Origin: an uncultured Lachnospiraceae bacterium
GTDB taxonomy: Bacteria; Bacillota; Clostridia; Lachnospirales; Lachnospiraceae
Direction of reading: 5' to 3'
Assembly (NCBI GenBank): GCA_902777355.1
Contig: CACYTU010000010.1
Span: 1-39,217 of the forward strand
DNA length: 39,217 nt
Shown here: positions 7,242-14,713 of the stretch, piece by piece
Layout: every line of letters starts with the position of its first letter
How positions within the stretch are numbered: position 1 is the first letter of the stretch
The notes under the pieces: model-generated
Database searches by the model: none
What the model saw: the letters and a program-made list of their open reading frames with translations, nothing else
What the model was told of the DNA's origin: nothing
Translations under genes and position numbers: made by a program

Positions 7242-9083
7242 ATGGAAAAAAATAAAAAAAGGAGCAGGGGGTCTTCTTTCTTCGGCCTGCCCCTGATTCT
7301 GCCTTTTGTGCGTCCCTATCTGTGGACGATCATATGGATGATCATACTGGGAATTCTGTCGAGTCTGGCGGATTCCGTCTTTCCCCTGTTCAACAGTTGG
7401 GCCCTGGATCACTTTGTGGCGGAGCGCACGTTGGAGGGCCTGCCGGTTTTTCTGGGGCTGTATCTTCTGCTGATGCTTCTGCAGGAGCTGGACAATTATT
7501 ACTGTCTCTATCAGTGCGGGCGTGTGGAGGTCCTGATCGACCGCGATCTGCGCAACGCCGCCTTCGCCCATCTGCAGACCCTGTCTTTCTCTTATTTTAA
7601 TCAGAACAGTGTGGGCTATATCCACGCCAGGACCATGAGCGATACGGAGAGGATCGGGGAGCTGCTGGCCTGGAGGATGATGGATGTGGTCTGGAATGTC
7701 TCCTACATTATCTGGGCGGCGGGTATGATGCTGGTCATCAATGCGAGGCTCGCTTTTTATGTGCTTGTGATGGTTCCTCTGGCTTCGGTTTTGATCCTGT
7801 ATTTTCAGAAAAAAATAGTGAGGGGGAGCCGGCAGGTGCGCGAGATTAATTCGCGGATCACGGGCAATTTCAATGAGGGAATCACGGGAATCCGGAGCAT
7901 CAAGTCATTGCGGATCGAGGACGTGATGGAAGGGAATTTTGAGGAAGAGACGGAAAAAATGCGGGGCACGGCGGTGCGTGTCGCAAGGCACAGCGCGGTT
8001 CTGACATCGTCGATCACCTTCCTGTCATCGATGGCCCTGGCCCTGGTTCTGTGGCGGGGCGGAGTGCTGACCATGGAGGGTGTGATCCGGGTGGGAACCC
8101 TGTCTGTTTTCATGACCTATGCGGTTGGCATGCTGGAGCCGATCCAGCAGATCATCACATCACTGTCCGCGCTGATCTCGATCCAGGTCAACATCGAGCG
8201 CTTCACGGCTCTTTTGAATGAGGAGTCCGACGTCAAAGATACACCCGAAGTGGTGGAAAAATACGGGGACAATTTTCACGCCAAAAAAGAGAACTGGGAG
8301 CCTCTTCTGGGAGATGTGGAATTTCGGGATGTGTCGTTTATGTATCCGGACGGAAGTGAGCTGGTACTGGAACATTTTAATCTCAAGGTCCCTCAGGGGA
8401 AAAATGTGGCCATCGTCGGGGAGACGGGAGCCGGCAAATCCACCCTGGTGAACCTTGCATGCAGATTTTACGAGCCTACGGAAGGGCAGGTGCTGATCGA
8501 CGGCAGGGACGCCCGCGAGCGGTCGCAGCTCTGGCTGCACAGCAAGATCGGCTATGTGTTGCAGACGCCCTATCTTTTTTCCGGGACTGTGCGCGACAAT
8601 CTCAGATATGGAAAGCCGGATGCCACGGACGAAGAGATCCTGGAGGCACTCCGGCTTGCGTCTGCTGATTTTGTGGTGAACAGGATGGAAAAGGGCCTGG
8701 ACAGCGAGGTCGGCGAGGGTGGCGACATGCTCTCCACAGGGGAGAAGCAGCTTCTGTCCATCGCGCGCGCGATTCTGGCGGATCCCCGGATCCTGGTCCT
8801 TGATGAGGCGACTTCCTCAGTGGACACCCTGACGGAGCGCGCGATTCAGGACGCGATCGCTGCTGTGATCCGGGGCAGGACTTCCTTTGTGATCGCCCAC
8901 CGGCTCTCGACCATCATCGGGGCGGATGTGATCCTGGCAGTGCGGGACGGAAAGATCCTGGAACAGGGCACACACAGTGAGCTCATGGAAAAGAAGGGAT
9001 ATTATTATCTGCTCTACACCAGGCAGTACGAGGAGACGGCCAGCCACAGGGCGGTGGACAGCGTCCTGGCAGGAACGGTATGA
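7242..9083 (+). CDS. ABC exporter half-transporter with canonical catalytic Glu and degenerate signature
   Basis: A 613-residue fused permease/ATPase. Membrane helices span about residues 20-310; the ATPase has Walker A GETGAGKS 393-400, Q-loop Q441, signature LSTGE 497-501, Walker B VLDE ending at E522, and H553 (IAHRLST). The catalytic Glu is present, but the signature LSGGQ is altered to LSTGE. This is the pattern of the active partner in heterodimeric exporters, and it complements the half encoded at 909-3101, where the signature is intact and the Glu is Asp. The ATG at 7242 has only a weak ribosome binding site (GGAAATGAAAT). Substrate unknown; multidrug or peptide export is the family norm. 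Confidence 0.93.
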   Translation: MEKNKKRSRGSSFFGLPLILPFVRPYLWTIIWMIILGILSSLADSVFPLFNSWALDHFVAERTLEGLPVFLGLYLLLMLLQELDNYYCLYQCGRVEVLIDRDLRNAAFAHLQTLSFSYFNQNSVGYIHARTMSDTERIGELLAWRMMDVVWNVSYIIWAAGMMLVINARLAFYVLVMVPLASVLILYFQKKIVRGSRQVREINSRITGNFNEGITGIRSIKSLRIEDVMEGNFEEETEKMRGTAVRVARHSAVLTSSITFLSSMALALVLWRGGVLTMEGVIRVGTLSVFMTYAVGMLEPIQQIITSLSALISIQVNIERFTALLNEESDVKDTPEVVEKYGDNFHAKKENWEPLLGDVEFRDVSFMYPDGSELVLEHFNLKVPQGKNVAIVGETGAGKSTLVNLACRFYEPTEGQVLIDGRDARERSQLWLHSKIGYVLQTPYLFSGTVRDNLRYGKPDATDEEILEALRLASADFVVNRMEKGLDSEVGEGGDMLSTGEKQLLSIARAILADPRILVLDEATSSVDTLTERAIQDAIAAVIRGRTSFVIAHRLSTIIGADVILAVRDGKILEQGTHSELMEKKGYYYLLYTRQYEETASHRAVDSVLAGTV

Positions 9084-9163
9084 GAGCCGGATGAAAGCCG
9101 GTAGAGCCGTATGCGACTGGGATGAGAGCCGGAAGAAAACCGGATGTAGTCCGTCTGAGTTTG
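9080..9163 (+). repeat. 42-bp duplication starting in the stop codon of the ABC gene
   Basis: Two units begin with atgagagccgg at 9080 and 9122. The first overlaps the last codon and stop (GTA TGA) of the transporter gene. The copies share the start and the ccggaWgaaaRccgg segment and diverge after it. Confidence 0.65.
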
Positions 9164-9172
9164 AGGCCTGTG

Positions 9173-10054
9173 TCACATGGTATCCAGCCAGGGGAAAGCC
9201 GGGCGGACGGTCTTGTTTTTTCCGTGGTAATCGGAGCCTGAGGTGAGGAGCAGGACCCGCCCGGTCTCCCGGCGGAAGCGGTCGGCAAAGTCCAGAATCT
9301 GACGGGCATTTTCGGGCCTGTTGTGGGGATGAAGAAGTTCGAAACCGTCCACCTCATGTTCAATGCAGTAGTCGAAAAAGCCCTCCAGCCTCCTGCCCTC
9401 CAGGGAGTACTCGCCAAGATGTGCGATCACGGCAATGCCTCCTGCCGCATGGATGGCTTCAATCGCCGTGTGAGCAGGGATCGCCTTGCGGATTGCATAG
9501 AAAGGCGCGTCTTCACCTATGTATTTGTTCATGGCGTCATCAATGGAATCTGCCAGATTCAGATGGATCAGGTAGCGCGCGATGTGGACCCGGTTGTAGT
9601 TGCCGGACGGACTCAGGACGCGGGCGAATTCGCGGAAGCCTTCCACGGAGAGCCTTCCGGGGCCGATTCCTGCCTTTGCCATATTTTCAACCATGGTCTC
9701 ATTGTGGCGGATTTTTGACCACCGGTATTCCTCGATGACATCATGGAGGGGCTTGAGAGAGGGGGAGGACAGATCCGTATCAGGCTTCAGATATCCCAGA
9801 ACATGAACTTCCGGCCAGTCTTTTTCCAGGGCGGCGCCGGGTTCCGGATATTTCGTTGTCAGCTCGGTTCCGTCTATTCCTGTCTGACCGTATTTTTGAC
9901 AGGCCTCGCGGAAGGGAATGATGCCCGCCAGCGTGTTGTGGTCGGTCAGGGATATGATCCCGATGCCTGCCTTTTTGGCCTTCAGGACGATTTCTTCGGG
10001 GGTGTCCGTTCCGTCTGAGAACATACTGTGCATGTGAAGATCGATTTTTTCCAT
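9173..10054 (-). CDS. PHP-domain phosphoesterase
   Basis: A 293-residue PHP-fold metal-dependent phosphatase. Metal-binding motifs in order: HMHSMFSDG (7-15), TDHNT, GTE (61-63), AHLGEYS and GSDYHG near the C-terminus. The overall length and the SDGTDTPEE / TDHNTLAG segments match the YciV/RNase AM-like group, which includes 3',5'-nucleoside bisphosphate phosphatases and short-RNA 5'-3' exonucleases. The exact substrate is not set by the sequence. AAAAGGA is about 13 bases before the ATG; this leader segment is also the left end of the hairpin element at 10067. It is convergent with the ABC gene, from which it is separated by a short repeat. Confidence 0.85.
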   Translation of the reverse strand: MEKIDLHMHSMFSDGTDTPEEIVLKAKKAGIGIISLTDHNTLAGIIPFREACQKYGQTGIDGTELTTKYPEPGAALEKDWPEVHVLGYLKPDTDLSSPSLKPLHDVIEEYRWSKIRHNETMVENMAKAGIGPGRLSVEGFREFARVLSPSGNYNRVHIARYLIHLNLADSIDDAMNKYIGEDAPFYAIRKAIPAHTAIEAIHAAGGIAVIAHLGEYSLEGRRLEGFFDYCIEHEVDGFELLHPHNRPENARQILDFADRFRRETGRVLLLTSGSDYHGKNKTVRPAFPWLDTM

Positions 10055-10066
10055 AGTACAATTACC

Positions 10067-10187
10067 GTCCTTTTATTCTTCATCGTGCAATACCCGTGAC
10101 TTCAGTCGTGGGATACGCGCGTAAGACTCGCTCGCGAGTCTTGAATCATCGGTTCAATGGCGGTGTACCGCAGAATGTCTGCGTATG
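10067..10187. mobile_element. Hairpin element, locus 1 (possible IS200/IS605-end remnant)
   Basis: Starts with gtccttttattcttcatcg (also found at 26041) and carries a row of hairpins: cccgtgact/agtcgtggg (10093-10112), a perfect 9-bp stem aagactcgc/gcgagtctt (10123-10142), gcggtgtaccgc, and cgcag/ctgcg. The first hairpin recurs at 20187-20206 with compensating changes. CCCR-TGACT-type hairpins are, from general knowledge, common at the ends of IS200/IS605 elements, where they act in transposition and form part of the guide RNA of TnpB. No transposase or tnpB is present, so this would be a remnant or a non-autonomous copy. Confidence 0.5.
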
Positions 10188-10228
10188 ATTACAGTATACA
10201 GTCTGAAAAAAGATTACTGCAATGAATT

Positions 10229-10418
10229 GTAAGGATTTCCATGATTTCTGATCCTTACTCGTCACACCCTGACCAGGGTGTGGCGGTAACGCTGCGTTCG
10301 GCGATTCCAATTTCGCTTCGCGAAACGCCGAACGCCCTAAAACTCCGGTTTTTGAGCACTCCGGCCCTCAAAAACACGTCGAATCTGGTGGGGGAGTGAC
10401 TTGTAACTTCTGATCCTT
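10229..10418 (+). other. Strongly structured non-coding block (candidate RNA or miniature element)
   Basis: Perfect inverted repeats follow one another: gtaaggat/atccttac (10229-10258), cacaccctg/cagggtgtg (10263-10282), gcggttcg-type 10-bp stem gcgttcggcg/cgccgaacgc (10294-10335) enclosing tttcgc/gcgaaa, and gtttttgag/ctcaaaaac (10348-10375). A long-range pairing of 10261-10276 with 10385-10400 (gtcac, ccc, accag with ctggt, ggg, gtgac) excludes the second hairpin. An 11-bp direct repeat, ttctgatcctt, flanks the block (10246-10256, 10408-10418). A terminator follows. No open frame fits. This can be a regulatory RNA leader or a mobile element with imperfect terminal inverted repeats. Confidence 0.55.
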
Positions 10419-10437
10419 CGCAGCAAATGTTTACATC

Positions 10438-10473
10438 GGGCTGAGCAGCCTTTGGAGCAGCCGGGCTTTTTTT
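10438..10473 (+). terminator. Terminator downstream of the structured block
   Basis: ggctg (10439-10443) pairs with cagcc (10458-10462), flanked by gg/gg and followed by gctttttttag. No plus-strand gene lies between 9083 and here, so its presence suggests that the structured block at 10229-10418 is itself transcribed on the plus strand, or that it is an attenuator for the gene at 10585. Confidence 0.6.
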
Positions 10474-10584
10474 AGTCAGACTTTTTAGTTTGAGGTTGAT
10501 TTCCTTGCCGTTGATTATTAATATGGGGTAATACGCTGCCTAGTGGAGGCAGGCTTTAAATATAAACAAAGAGAGGGGAATGGA

Positions 10585-11094
10585 ATGCGGACGCTGACAT
10601 ATAATGGAGGCATTTTTGATGAAGGAAACGGATGGATTTTCCGTAAAGTGATGAACTGGACATTTCCGGGCCTGCTGCTGGCGGCGGCGGAAATCGGCCT
10701 GATCAACGCTGGTATTCTGAGTGAGGGAAAGATACCGCGGCCGGCTATGACAGTAATCCTTATTTTTACAGTTATTTATGTTATCCCGTCCGTGTTTGCC
10801 TTCCCCACAGCCTGGTTCCTTTCATGGGGAAGGACACGCCTGTGCCGCGAGAGCTGGATCGATTTATACAAAAAGAAAATCGTCTATCACAAAGCGGTCT
10901 CCATGACGATGGGAAAACCCCGCTATGTCGATTTTTCGGTGACACAGCTTCGCAAAGTCGAGGTCAAGAGGGGAGAGTATATCCTGCACGGCGCTGTCAC
11001 AAATGAGACCGTGGGCGGAAGCGGCGGTGAACTCAAGATTCCCGTTGCGTTTGAAAATATGCAGGCAATTCGCGAGATGGCAAGATATAAGTGA
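10585..11094 (+). CDS. Small membrane protein of unknown function
   Basis: A 169-residue protein with two hydrophobic segments at about residues 25-45 and 55-80 (TVILIFTVIYVIPSVFAFPTAWFLSW), joined by a short loop, then a soluble domain of mixed strands (KKKIVYHKAVS..., YVDFSVTQLRKVEVKRGEYILHGAV) that recalls bacterial PH-like domains. I do not recognise the family. An earlier in-frame ATG exists at 10543, but AGAGGGG lies 7 bases before the ATG at 10585, so the latter is chosen. The gene follows the structured block and its terminator by about 110 bases, which makes attenuation control conceivable. No plus-strand terminator was seen after it. Confidence 0.7.
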   Translation: MRTLTYNGGIFDEGNGWIFRKVMNWTFPGLLLAAAEIGLINAGILSEGKIPRPAMTVILIFTVIYVIPSVFAFPTAWFLSWGRTRLCRESWIDLYKKKIVYHKAVSMTMGKPRYVDFSVTQLRKVEVKRGEYILHGAVTNETVGGSGGELKIPVAFENMQAIREMARYK

Positions 11095-11238
11095 AGTCTG
11101 CGAAGATCCGGGATGTCGGGGCAGGCAATACCCGCGTAAATCAGGGAACGGCAGGATATTAGTAAGACAGCCTCTGTGCCGCCCCGGTGTGATTTTGTGA
11201 TGATGTAAGGGCAATAGCCCTGTGGGTATACGGACTGC

Positions 11239-11271
11239 AAAAAGCCCGCAAATGCATGGCATTTGCGGGCT
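11239..11271 (-). terminator. Terminator of the CYTH gene
   Basis: A perfect 13-bp stem (11243-11255 with 11259-11271, agcccgcaaatgc / gcatttgcgggct) with a 3-nt loop. On the minus strand it is followed by TTTTT; on the plus strand there is no T-run. It therefore ends the minus-strand transcript of the CYTH gene. Confidence 0.85.
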
Positions 11272-11289
11272 GGTGCTTGTATTAGCTCA

Positions 11290-11470
11290 GAATAATCAGG
11301 GAAAGCCGGGGCAGATTAGGAAGACCGGTGGCCCTTCAGTTCTGCTCTGGAAGAATCAGCCCGGATTATTCCGGGAAAGCCGGGGCAGACCGGGCAGACC
11401 GGTGGCCCTTCAGTTCTGCTCTGGAAGAATCAGCCCGGATTATTCCGGGAAAGCCGGGGCAGACCGGTGG
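11290..11470. repeat. 74-bp direct repeats
   Basis: A unit beginning agaccggtggcccttcagtt starts at 11322 and again at 11396. The two copies are identical over about 65 bases, including ccggattattccggg and gaaagccggggc. Partial copies flank them (aatcagggaaagccgggg at 11294 and agaccggtggtcc at 11461). The array lies in the 3' region of the minus-strand CYTH gene, before its terminator. Confidence 0.9.
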
Positions 11471-11504
11471 TCCGACTGATTCAGAGAGAAAGATTGGTGA
11501 TCCG

Positions 11505-12011
11505 TCATTCATGTCCGTTCAGACGTGTGCGAACCCAGAAGGCTCCCATGGTCTGTGCCGGATCTTCTGTGACTTCATCCTGAAGGTATTGTCCGAGCCA
11601 GGGGGAAGAAGGAACCCATGTGTTTGCCTGATCTTCCGATTCATACTCGATTTCAGCATACATAAATGCGGTGGGCATGCCCTCATCTACCAGGTTGACC
11701 TCAAGGTGGAGACCATCAGGCAGCTGATAGACACGTCTTGTCTTGGGAATGAGCGGAATGCCGATCAGATCCTCCAGCTGGGTGAACTGTTCTTTTGAAA
11801 TCGGAAACTCGATCTCTTTGCGGGAGAGAGTCCCTGAGGACTTGAAGCAGAGTATATATTCGATCGGACTGCCTGTAACAGCTTCCTCGCGGATGCGGAC
11901 GGTGGGGTGTACCGAGATATATCCCTGCCGCATGTGCTGCTCTTTGATAAGGGAAAGCCCTGAAGACTCATCGGGCCAGTGGTTTACCATCCATTTACGT
12001 TCAATCTCCAT
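11505..12011 (-). CDS. CYTH-domain protein
   Basis: A 168-residue protein of the CYTH (CyaB/thiamine triphosphatase) superfamily. It begins with the signature EIERKW (residues 2-7) and has the expected alternating charged strands: HPTVRIREE, EYILCFKSSGTLSRKEIEFPI, LHLEVNLVDEG, MYAEIEYESE. These line a metal-dependent tunnel that binds triphosphates or other polyphosphates. Family members include tripolyphosphatases and thiamine triphosphatase; the substrate here is open. AAGGAG is 9 bases before the ATG. It is a single-gene transcript with a long 3' tail of 74-bp repeats and a terminator at 11239. Confidence 0.88.
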   Translation of the reverse strand: MEIERKWMVNHWPDESSGLSLIKEQHMRQGYISVHPTVRIREEAVTGSPIEYILCFKSSGTLSRKEIEFPISKEQFTQLEDLIGIPLIPKTRRVYQLPDGLHLEVNLVDEGMPTAFMYAEIEYESEDQANTWVPSSPWLGQYLQDEVTEDPAQTMGAFWVRTRLNGHE

Positions 12012-12140
12012 ATGTAAAATCTCCTTTTTGCTGGTTGGATGAACATGTGGGGGCGGGTTTACCGTCCGCTCTCATTTTATCATTTGTCCCCGTGGGGGAC
12101 AATAGAAGCTCTGCGGGAGTGCGTCGGTCAGGCGCGTCGG

Positions 12141-12279
12141 TCCGGAACAGCCGGCCCTGGACAGCCGGCCGTGAACAAGCCTTTATAGAGCAGTCGATCC
12201 GGAACAGTCGATCCGGAGCAGCCGGTCGAGCGCGTCAGTCCGGAACAGCTGGCCGTGGACAGCCGGCCGTGAACAAGCC
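12141..12279. repeat. 41-bp repeat, two copies 98 bp apart
   Basis: tccggaacagYnggcc... units at 12141-12181 and 12239-12279 agree at 39 of 41 bases. Shorter related pieces (cagtcgatccgga) lie between them. The rest of the 12012-12327 gap shows no other feature apart from the ribosome binding sites of the divergent genes. Confidence 0.85.
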
Positions 12280-12327
12280 GGTCATGGACAGGTGTGGCTG
12301 TCGGCGCAATATTGTAAGGTGAGATTT

Positions 12328-13266
12328 ATGGCTTTTAAAAATAAAGACCGGGTTGATCCGGGGACAGGAGGAAGGCTGGATACCCTCGACCTGCTGCGCG
12401 GGGCCACACTGATCAGCATGATCCTCTACCACGGGATGTGGGACTTTATTTATCTTTCTGAGACAGGCGGGCGGATGAGCGCGCTGAAGGACTGGTACAG
12501 GGGACCGGGGGGCTTTTTCTGGCAGCAGAGTATATGCTGGACATTTATCCTGCTTTCGGGCTTTTGCGTACCTTTTTCAAGGCACATTTTCCGAAGGGGT
12601 CTTCAGGTATCGGCAGCCGGTCTCGCAGTGAGCGCAGTGACGCTGCTGTGGATGTATGACGAGCGGGTCGTCTGGGGCGTCCTGTCCTTTCTCGGAGCTG
12701 CCATGCTGCTTAGCGGAGCCGCCAGGCAATTAAGTGGAAGAAAGGGCAGCAATGCCTTGTCAGGGACGATTGAAGAAAAGGCTGGAAGCGCAGGCAATCC
12801 CGGCAGCAGTGAGTCGCATATGCTGTCCGCATCGAAGGAGGCAGGAGATTGCGGCAGGAACTTGAGAGCAGGCGGCAGAGGGAGGGCGCTCGCCGGATTT
12901 GTGCTCTGCTGTATTCTGTTTTATGTTTTCCGCTGGGTCAACATCGGATATCTGCAGGTCCTTCCGGGCAGGAGCATTATCCTGCCGGAGTTTCTGTACC
13001 GGGAGGGAATCAGCGGCGCGATTCTCACGCCAGTGGGATTTCCGATGAAGGACTTTTTTTCTACCGATTATTTTTCCCTGCTGCCCTGGTTCTTTTTGTT
13101 CCGGGCGGGCTTTTACCTGCATGGCATCGTGATGGAAAGAGGGTGGTTTTCCCATCCTGCCTTCCGCCTCAGGGTTCCTGTAGTGAACTGGATGGGAAAG
13201 CATTCGCTGCTGCTCTATCTGCTGCATCAGCCGGTCCTGTATCTTTTGACAGTCCTTCTGTTCTGA
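12328..13266 (+). CDS. DUF1624 / heparan-alpha-glucosaminide N-acetyltransferase-like membrane protein
   Basis: A 312-residue polytopic membrane protein. The start of the domain, RLDTLDLLRGATLISMILYHGMWDF, is the typical first helix with the RG and H of DUF1624/HGSNAT-type acyltransferases; GGFFWQQSICWTFILLSGFCVPFSRH and KHSLLLYLLHQPVLYLLTVLLF at the C-terminus match further helices, the last with its LLHQP motif. Such proteins are thought to acetylate extracytoplasmic sugars. A low-complexity Gly/Ser/Ala-rich loop (about residues 135-190) is inserted between two helices. An upstream in-frame ATG exists at 12292, but AAGGTGAG just before 12328 supports the chosen start. Confidence 0.78.
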   Translation: MAFKNKDRVDPGTGGRLDTLDLLRGATLISMILYHGMWDFIYLSETGGRMSALKDWYRGPGGFFWQQSICWTFILLSGFCVPFSRHIFRRGLQVSAAGLAVSAVTLLWMYDERVVWGVLSFLGAAMLLSGAARQLSGRKGSNALSGTIEEKAGSAGNPGSSESHMLSASKEAGDCGRNLRAGGRGRALAGFVLCCILFYVFRWVNIGYLQVLPGRSIILPEFLYREGISGAILTPVGFPMKDFFSTDYFSLLPWFFLFRAGFYLHGIVMERGWFSHPAFRLRVPVVNWMGKHSLLLYLLHQPVLYLLTVLLF

Positions 13267-13285
13267 TCAGGCAGGTTTGATCATA

Positions 13286-13383
13286 CTGATTTCGTATGGC
13301 TGATTTCGTATGGCTGACTTCGTGTGGCTGAATTCATGTGGCTGAATTCATGTGGCTGATTTCGTGTGGCTGATTTCATGTGT
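13286..13383. repeat. Seven 14-bp tandem repeats
   Basis: Exact 14-base periodicity with the consensus ctgaWttcRtRtgg, seven copies from 13286. It begins 20 bases after the stop codon of the DUF1624 gene. Confidence 0.92.
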
Positions 13384-13428
13384 GACTTTGCGGACAGTAT
13401 TTAGGGGTGCATTTTTTAGAAAAATGTG

Positions 13429-13434
13429 TATAAT
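13429..13434 (+). promoter_or_regulatory. Possible -10 element before tetR
   Basis: A perfect TATAAT follows an A/T-rich stretch; no good -35 is present at the proper distance. It would start a transcript crossing the 44-bp array and reading into the TetR gene, about 400 bases downstream. Confidence 0.35.
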
Positions 13435-13535
13435 GATACAAGAGTACAAGTAAGCGATATCTAACTGCCGCTGTGATGGGACAGCCGGTCAGCCTGAAGC
13501 AGCCGTTTTGAGAAGAACATAGATGAGCAGAGAAA

Positions 13536-13782
13536 CTATATACGGATAAGCACAGAGAAGAGCGGATAAGCCGCAGAGGCTATATACGGATAAGCACAGA
13601 GAAGAGCGGATAAGCCGCAGAGGCTGTATACGGATAAGCACAGAGAAGAGCGGACAAGCTGCAGAGGCTGTATACGGATAAGCACAGAGAAGAGCGGACA
13701 AGCCGCAGAGGCTATATACGGATAAGCACAGAGAAGAGCGGATAAGCGCAGAGGCTATATACGGATAAGCACAAAAAGAAGC
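13536..13782. repeat. 44-bp minisatellite upstream of tetR
   Basis: Units start at 13536, 13580, 13624, 13668, 13712 and 13755 (the fifth is 43 bp, the sixth partial). Each has the form ctRtatacggataagcacag followed by agaagagcggaYaagcYgcagagg. Copies differ by only one to three bases, so the expansion is recent. 44 is not a multiple of three, which argues against a coding role. Confidence 0.95.
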
Positions 13783-13844
13783 ATAGAGAAGCACTGGCAT
13801 CCCCTGCAGGCAGATGACAGGCAGGGAAAACGTGGAGGTTCTTT

Positions 13845-14414
13845 TTGCAGGATAGCAGAGATGTGGAGAGGGAACTCGCGCAGAGTCTGAAAAAACTCGC
13901 CGTCGAGAAGCCTTTTGAAAAAATAACGATTAAACAGATTGCGGATGGCGCAGGGGTCATCCGCGTGACTTTTTATAACCATTTTCAGGATAAATATGAC
14001 CTGCTTGCCTGGATCGTCCGCCGCGATATTTTTAATCCGGTGAAGATCCTGCTGTCGAATCTGATGTACAGGCAGGCTTTGATCCTGATTTTTACCAACC
14101 TGCGCAGGGACAGGGATTTCTACATGAGGATCGAGAAGATCGAAGGACAGAATTCTTTTTCCCAGATCGTGGAGGAATGCGCGGAAAAACTAATACTGGA
14201 TCTTTTGCGGGAACGGGGTATTGACGAAGACCTGAAGATCAGCCCGCAGATGACTCCGGAGTACATCTCCAGATATTACGCCAACTCCATGTGCTATATT
14301 CTTTTGGACTGGATCAGGAACGGCATGACCGAATCTCCTGAGGAGATGGCGACGATTTATGCCCATCTGGGGTCTCATTCCATTATTGACCTTCTGAACG
14401 TAAATCTGGACTGA
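13845..14414 (+). CDS. TetR/AcrR family transcriptional regulator
   Basis: A 189-residue regulator. The N-terminal helix-turn-helix is clear: residues 24-52, FEKITIKQIADGAGVIRVTFYNHFQDKYDLL, including the FYNHF recognition-helix motif. The C-terminal ligand/dimer domain resembles the DhaS-like TetR group. The start is a TTG: GGAGG (13833-13837) lies 7 bases before it and there is no ATG nearby. By position it may control the large secreted heptad-repeat protein at 15040, whose upstream region has repeated dyads. Its stop codon is the first base block of a 48-bp tandem repeat. Confidence 0.88.
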   Translation: MQDSRDVERELAQSLKKLAVEKPFEKITIKQIADGAGVIRVTFYNHFQDKYDLLAWIVRRDIFNPVKILLSNLMYRQALILIFTNLRRDRDFYMRIEKIEGQNSFSQIVEECAEKLILDLLRERGIDEDLKISPQMTPEYISRYYANSMCYILLDWIRNGMTESPEEMATIYAHLGSHSIIDLLNVNLD

Positions 14415-14580
14415 CGAAAACCTGATGAGAGAAAGCGGTACAGCATCGATCCGGAGGATTGACGAAAACCTGCTGAGAGAAAGCGGTGCAGCAGCGATCC
14501 GGAAGACTGACGAAAGCCTGCTGAGAGAAAGCGGTACAGCATCGAGCCGGAGGACTGACGAAAGCCTGCTGATGGAAAGC
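14412..14580 (+). repeat. 48-bp tandem repeats starting in the tetR stop codon
   Basis: Units start at 14412, 14460, 14508 and 14556, each beginning tgacgaaaRcctgMtgagag. The first TGA is the stop codon of tetR. Because the unit is 48 bases, one frame stays open through the array and would encode a 16-residue repeat, but there is no ribosome binding site and it is not called as a gene. A GC-rich hairpin (cccgccc...gggcgcggg, 14589-14613) follows. Confidence 0.92.
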
Positions 14581-14672
14581 GCTATATGCCCCCGCCCTTC
14601 GAGGGGGCGCGGGGTAACGGGGATATGATTTCGGTATACAGAAAGGCTGTTTTGTATATTGACCTTTAACAG

Positions 14673-14713
14673 CAGGCGGCATTTGGATATTTTTTTCACC
14701 GCCTGTTTTTATT
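14673..14713 (+). terminator. Terminator downstream of tetR
   Basis: caggcgg (14673-14679) pairs with ccgcctg (14699-14705), followed by TTTTTATT. A second, weaker hairpin with T-run (ccggg/cccgg, 14740-14761) comes shortly after. Confidence 0.75.

Noticed and set aside
10067-10187. Complete IS200/IS605 insertion sequence
   Set aside because: End-like hairpins are present but no tnpA or tnpB frame is found in or near the locus, so only a remnant or non-autonomous element is proposed.
13536-13782. CRISPR array
   Set aside because: Units follow each other directly without unique spacers, and no cas gene is present. The same holds for the other tandem arrays.
14425-14628. Small gene made of 16-residue repeats
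   Set aside because: It is the open frame of a 48-bp repeat after tetR, without ribosome binding site; a repeat length divisible by three is enough to keep it open.
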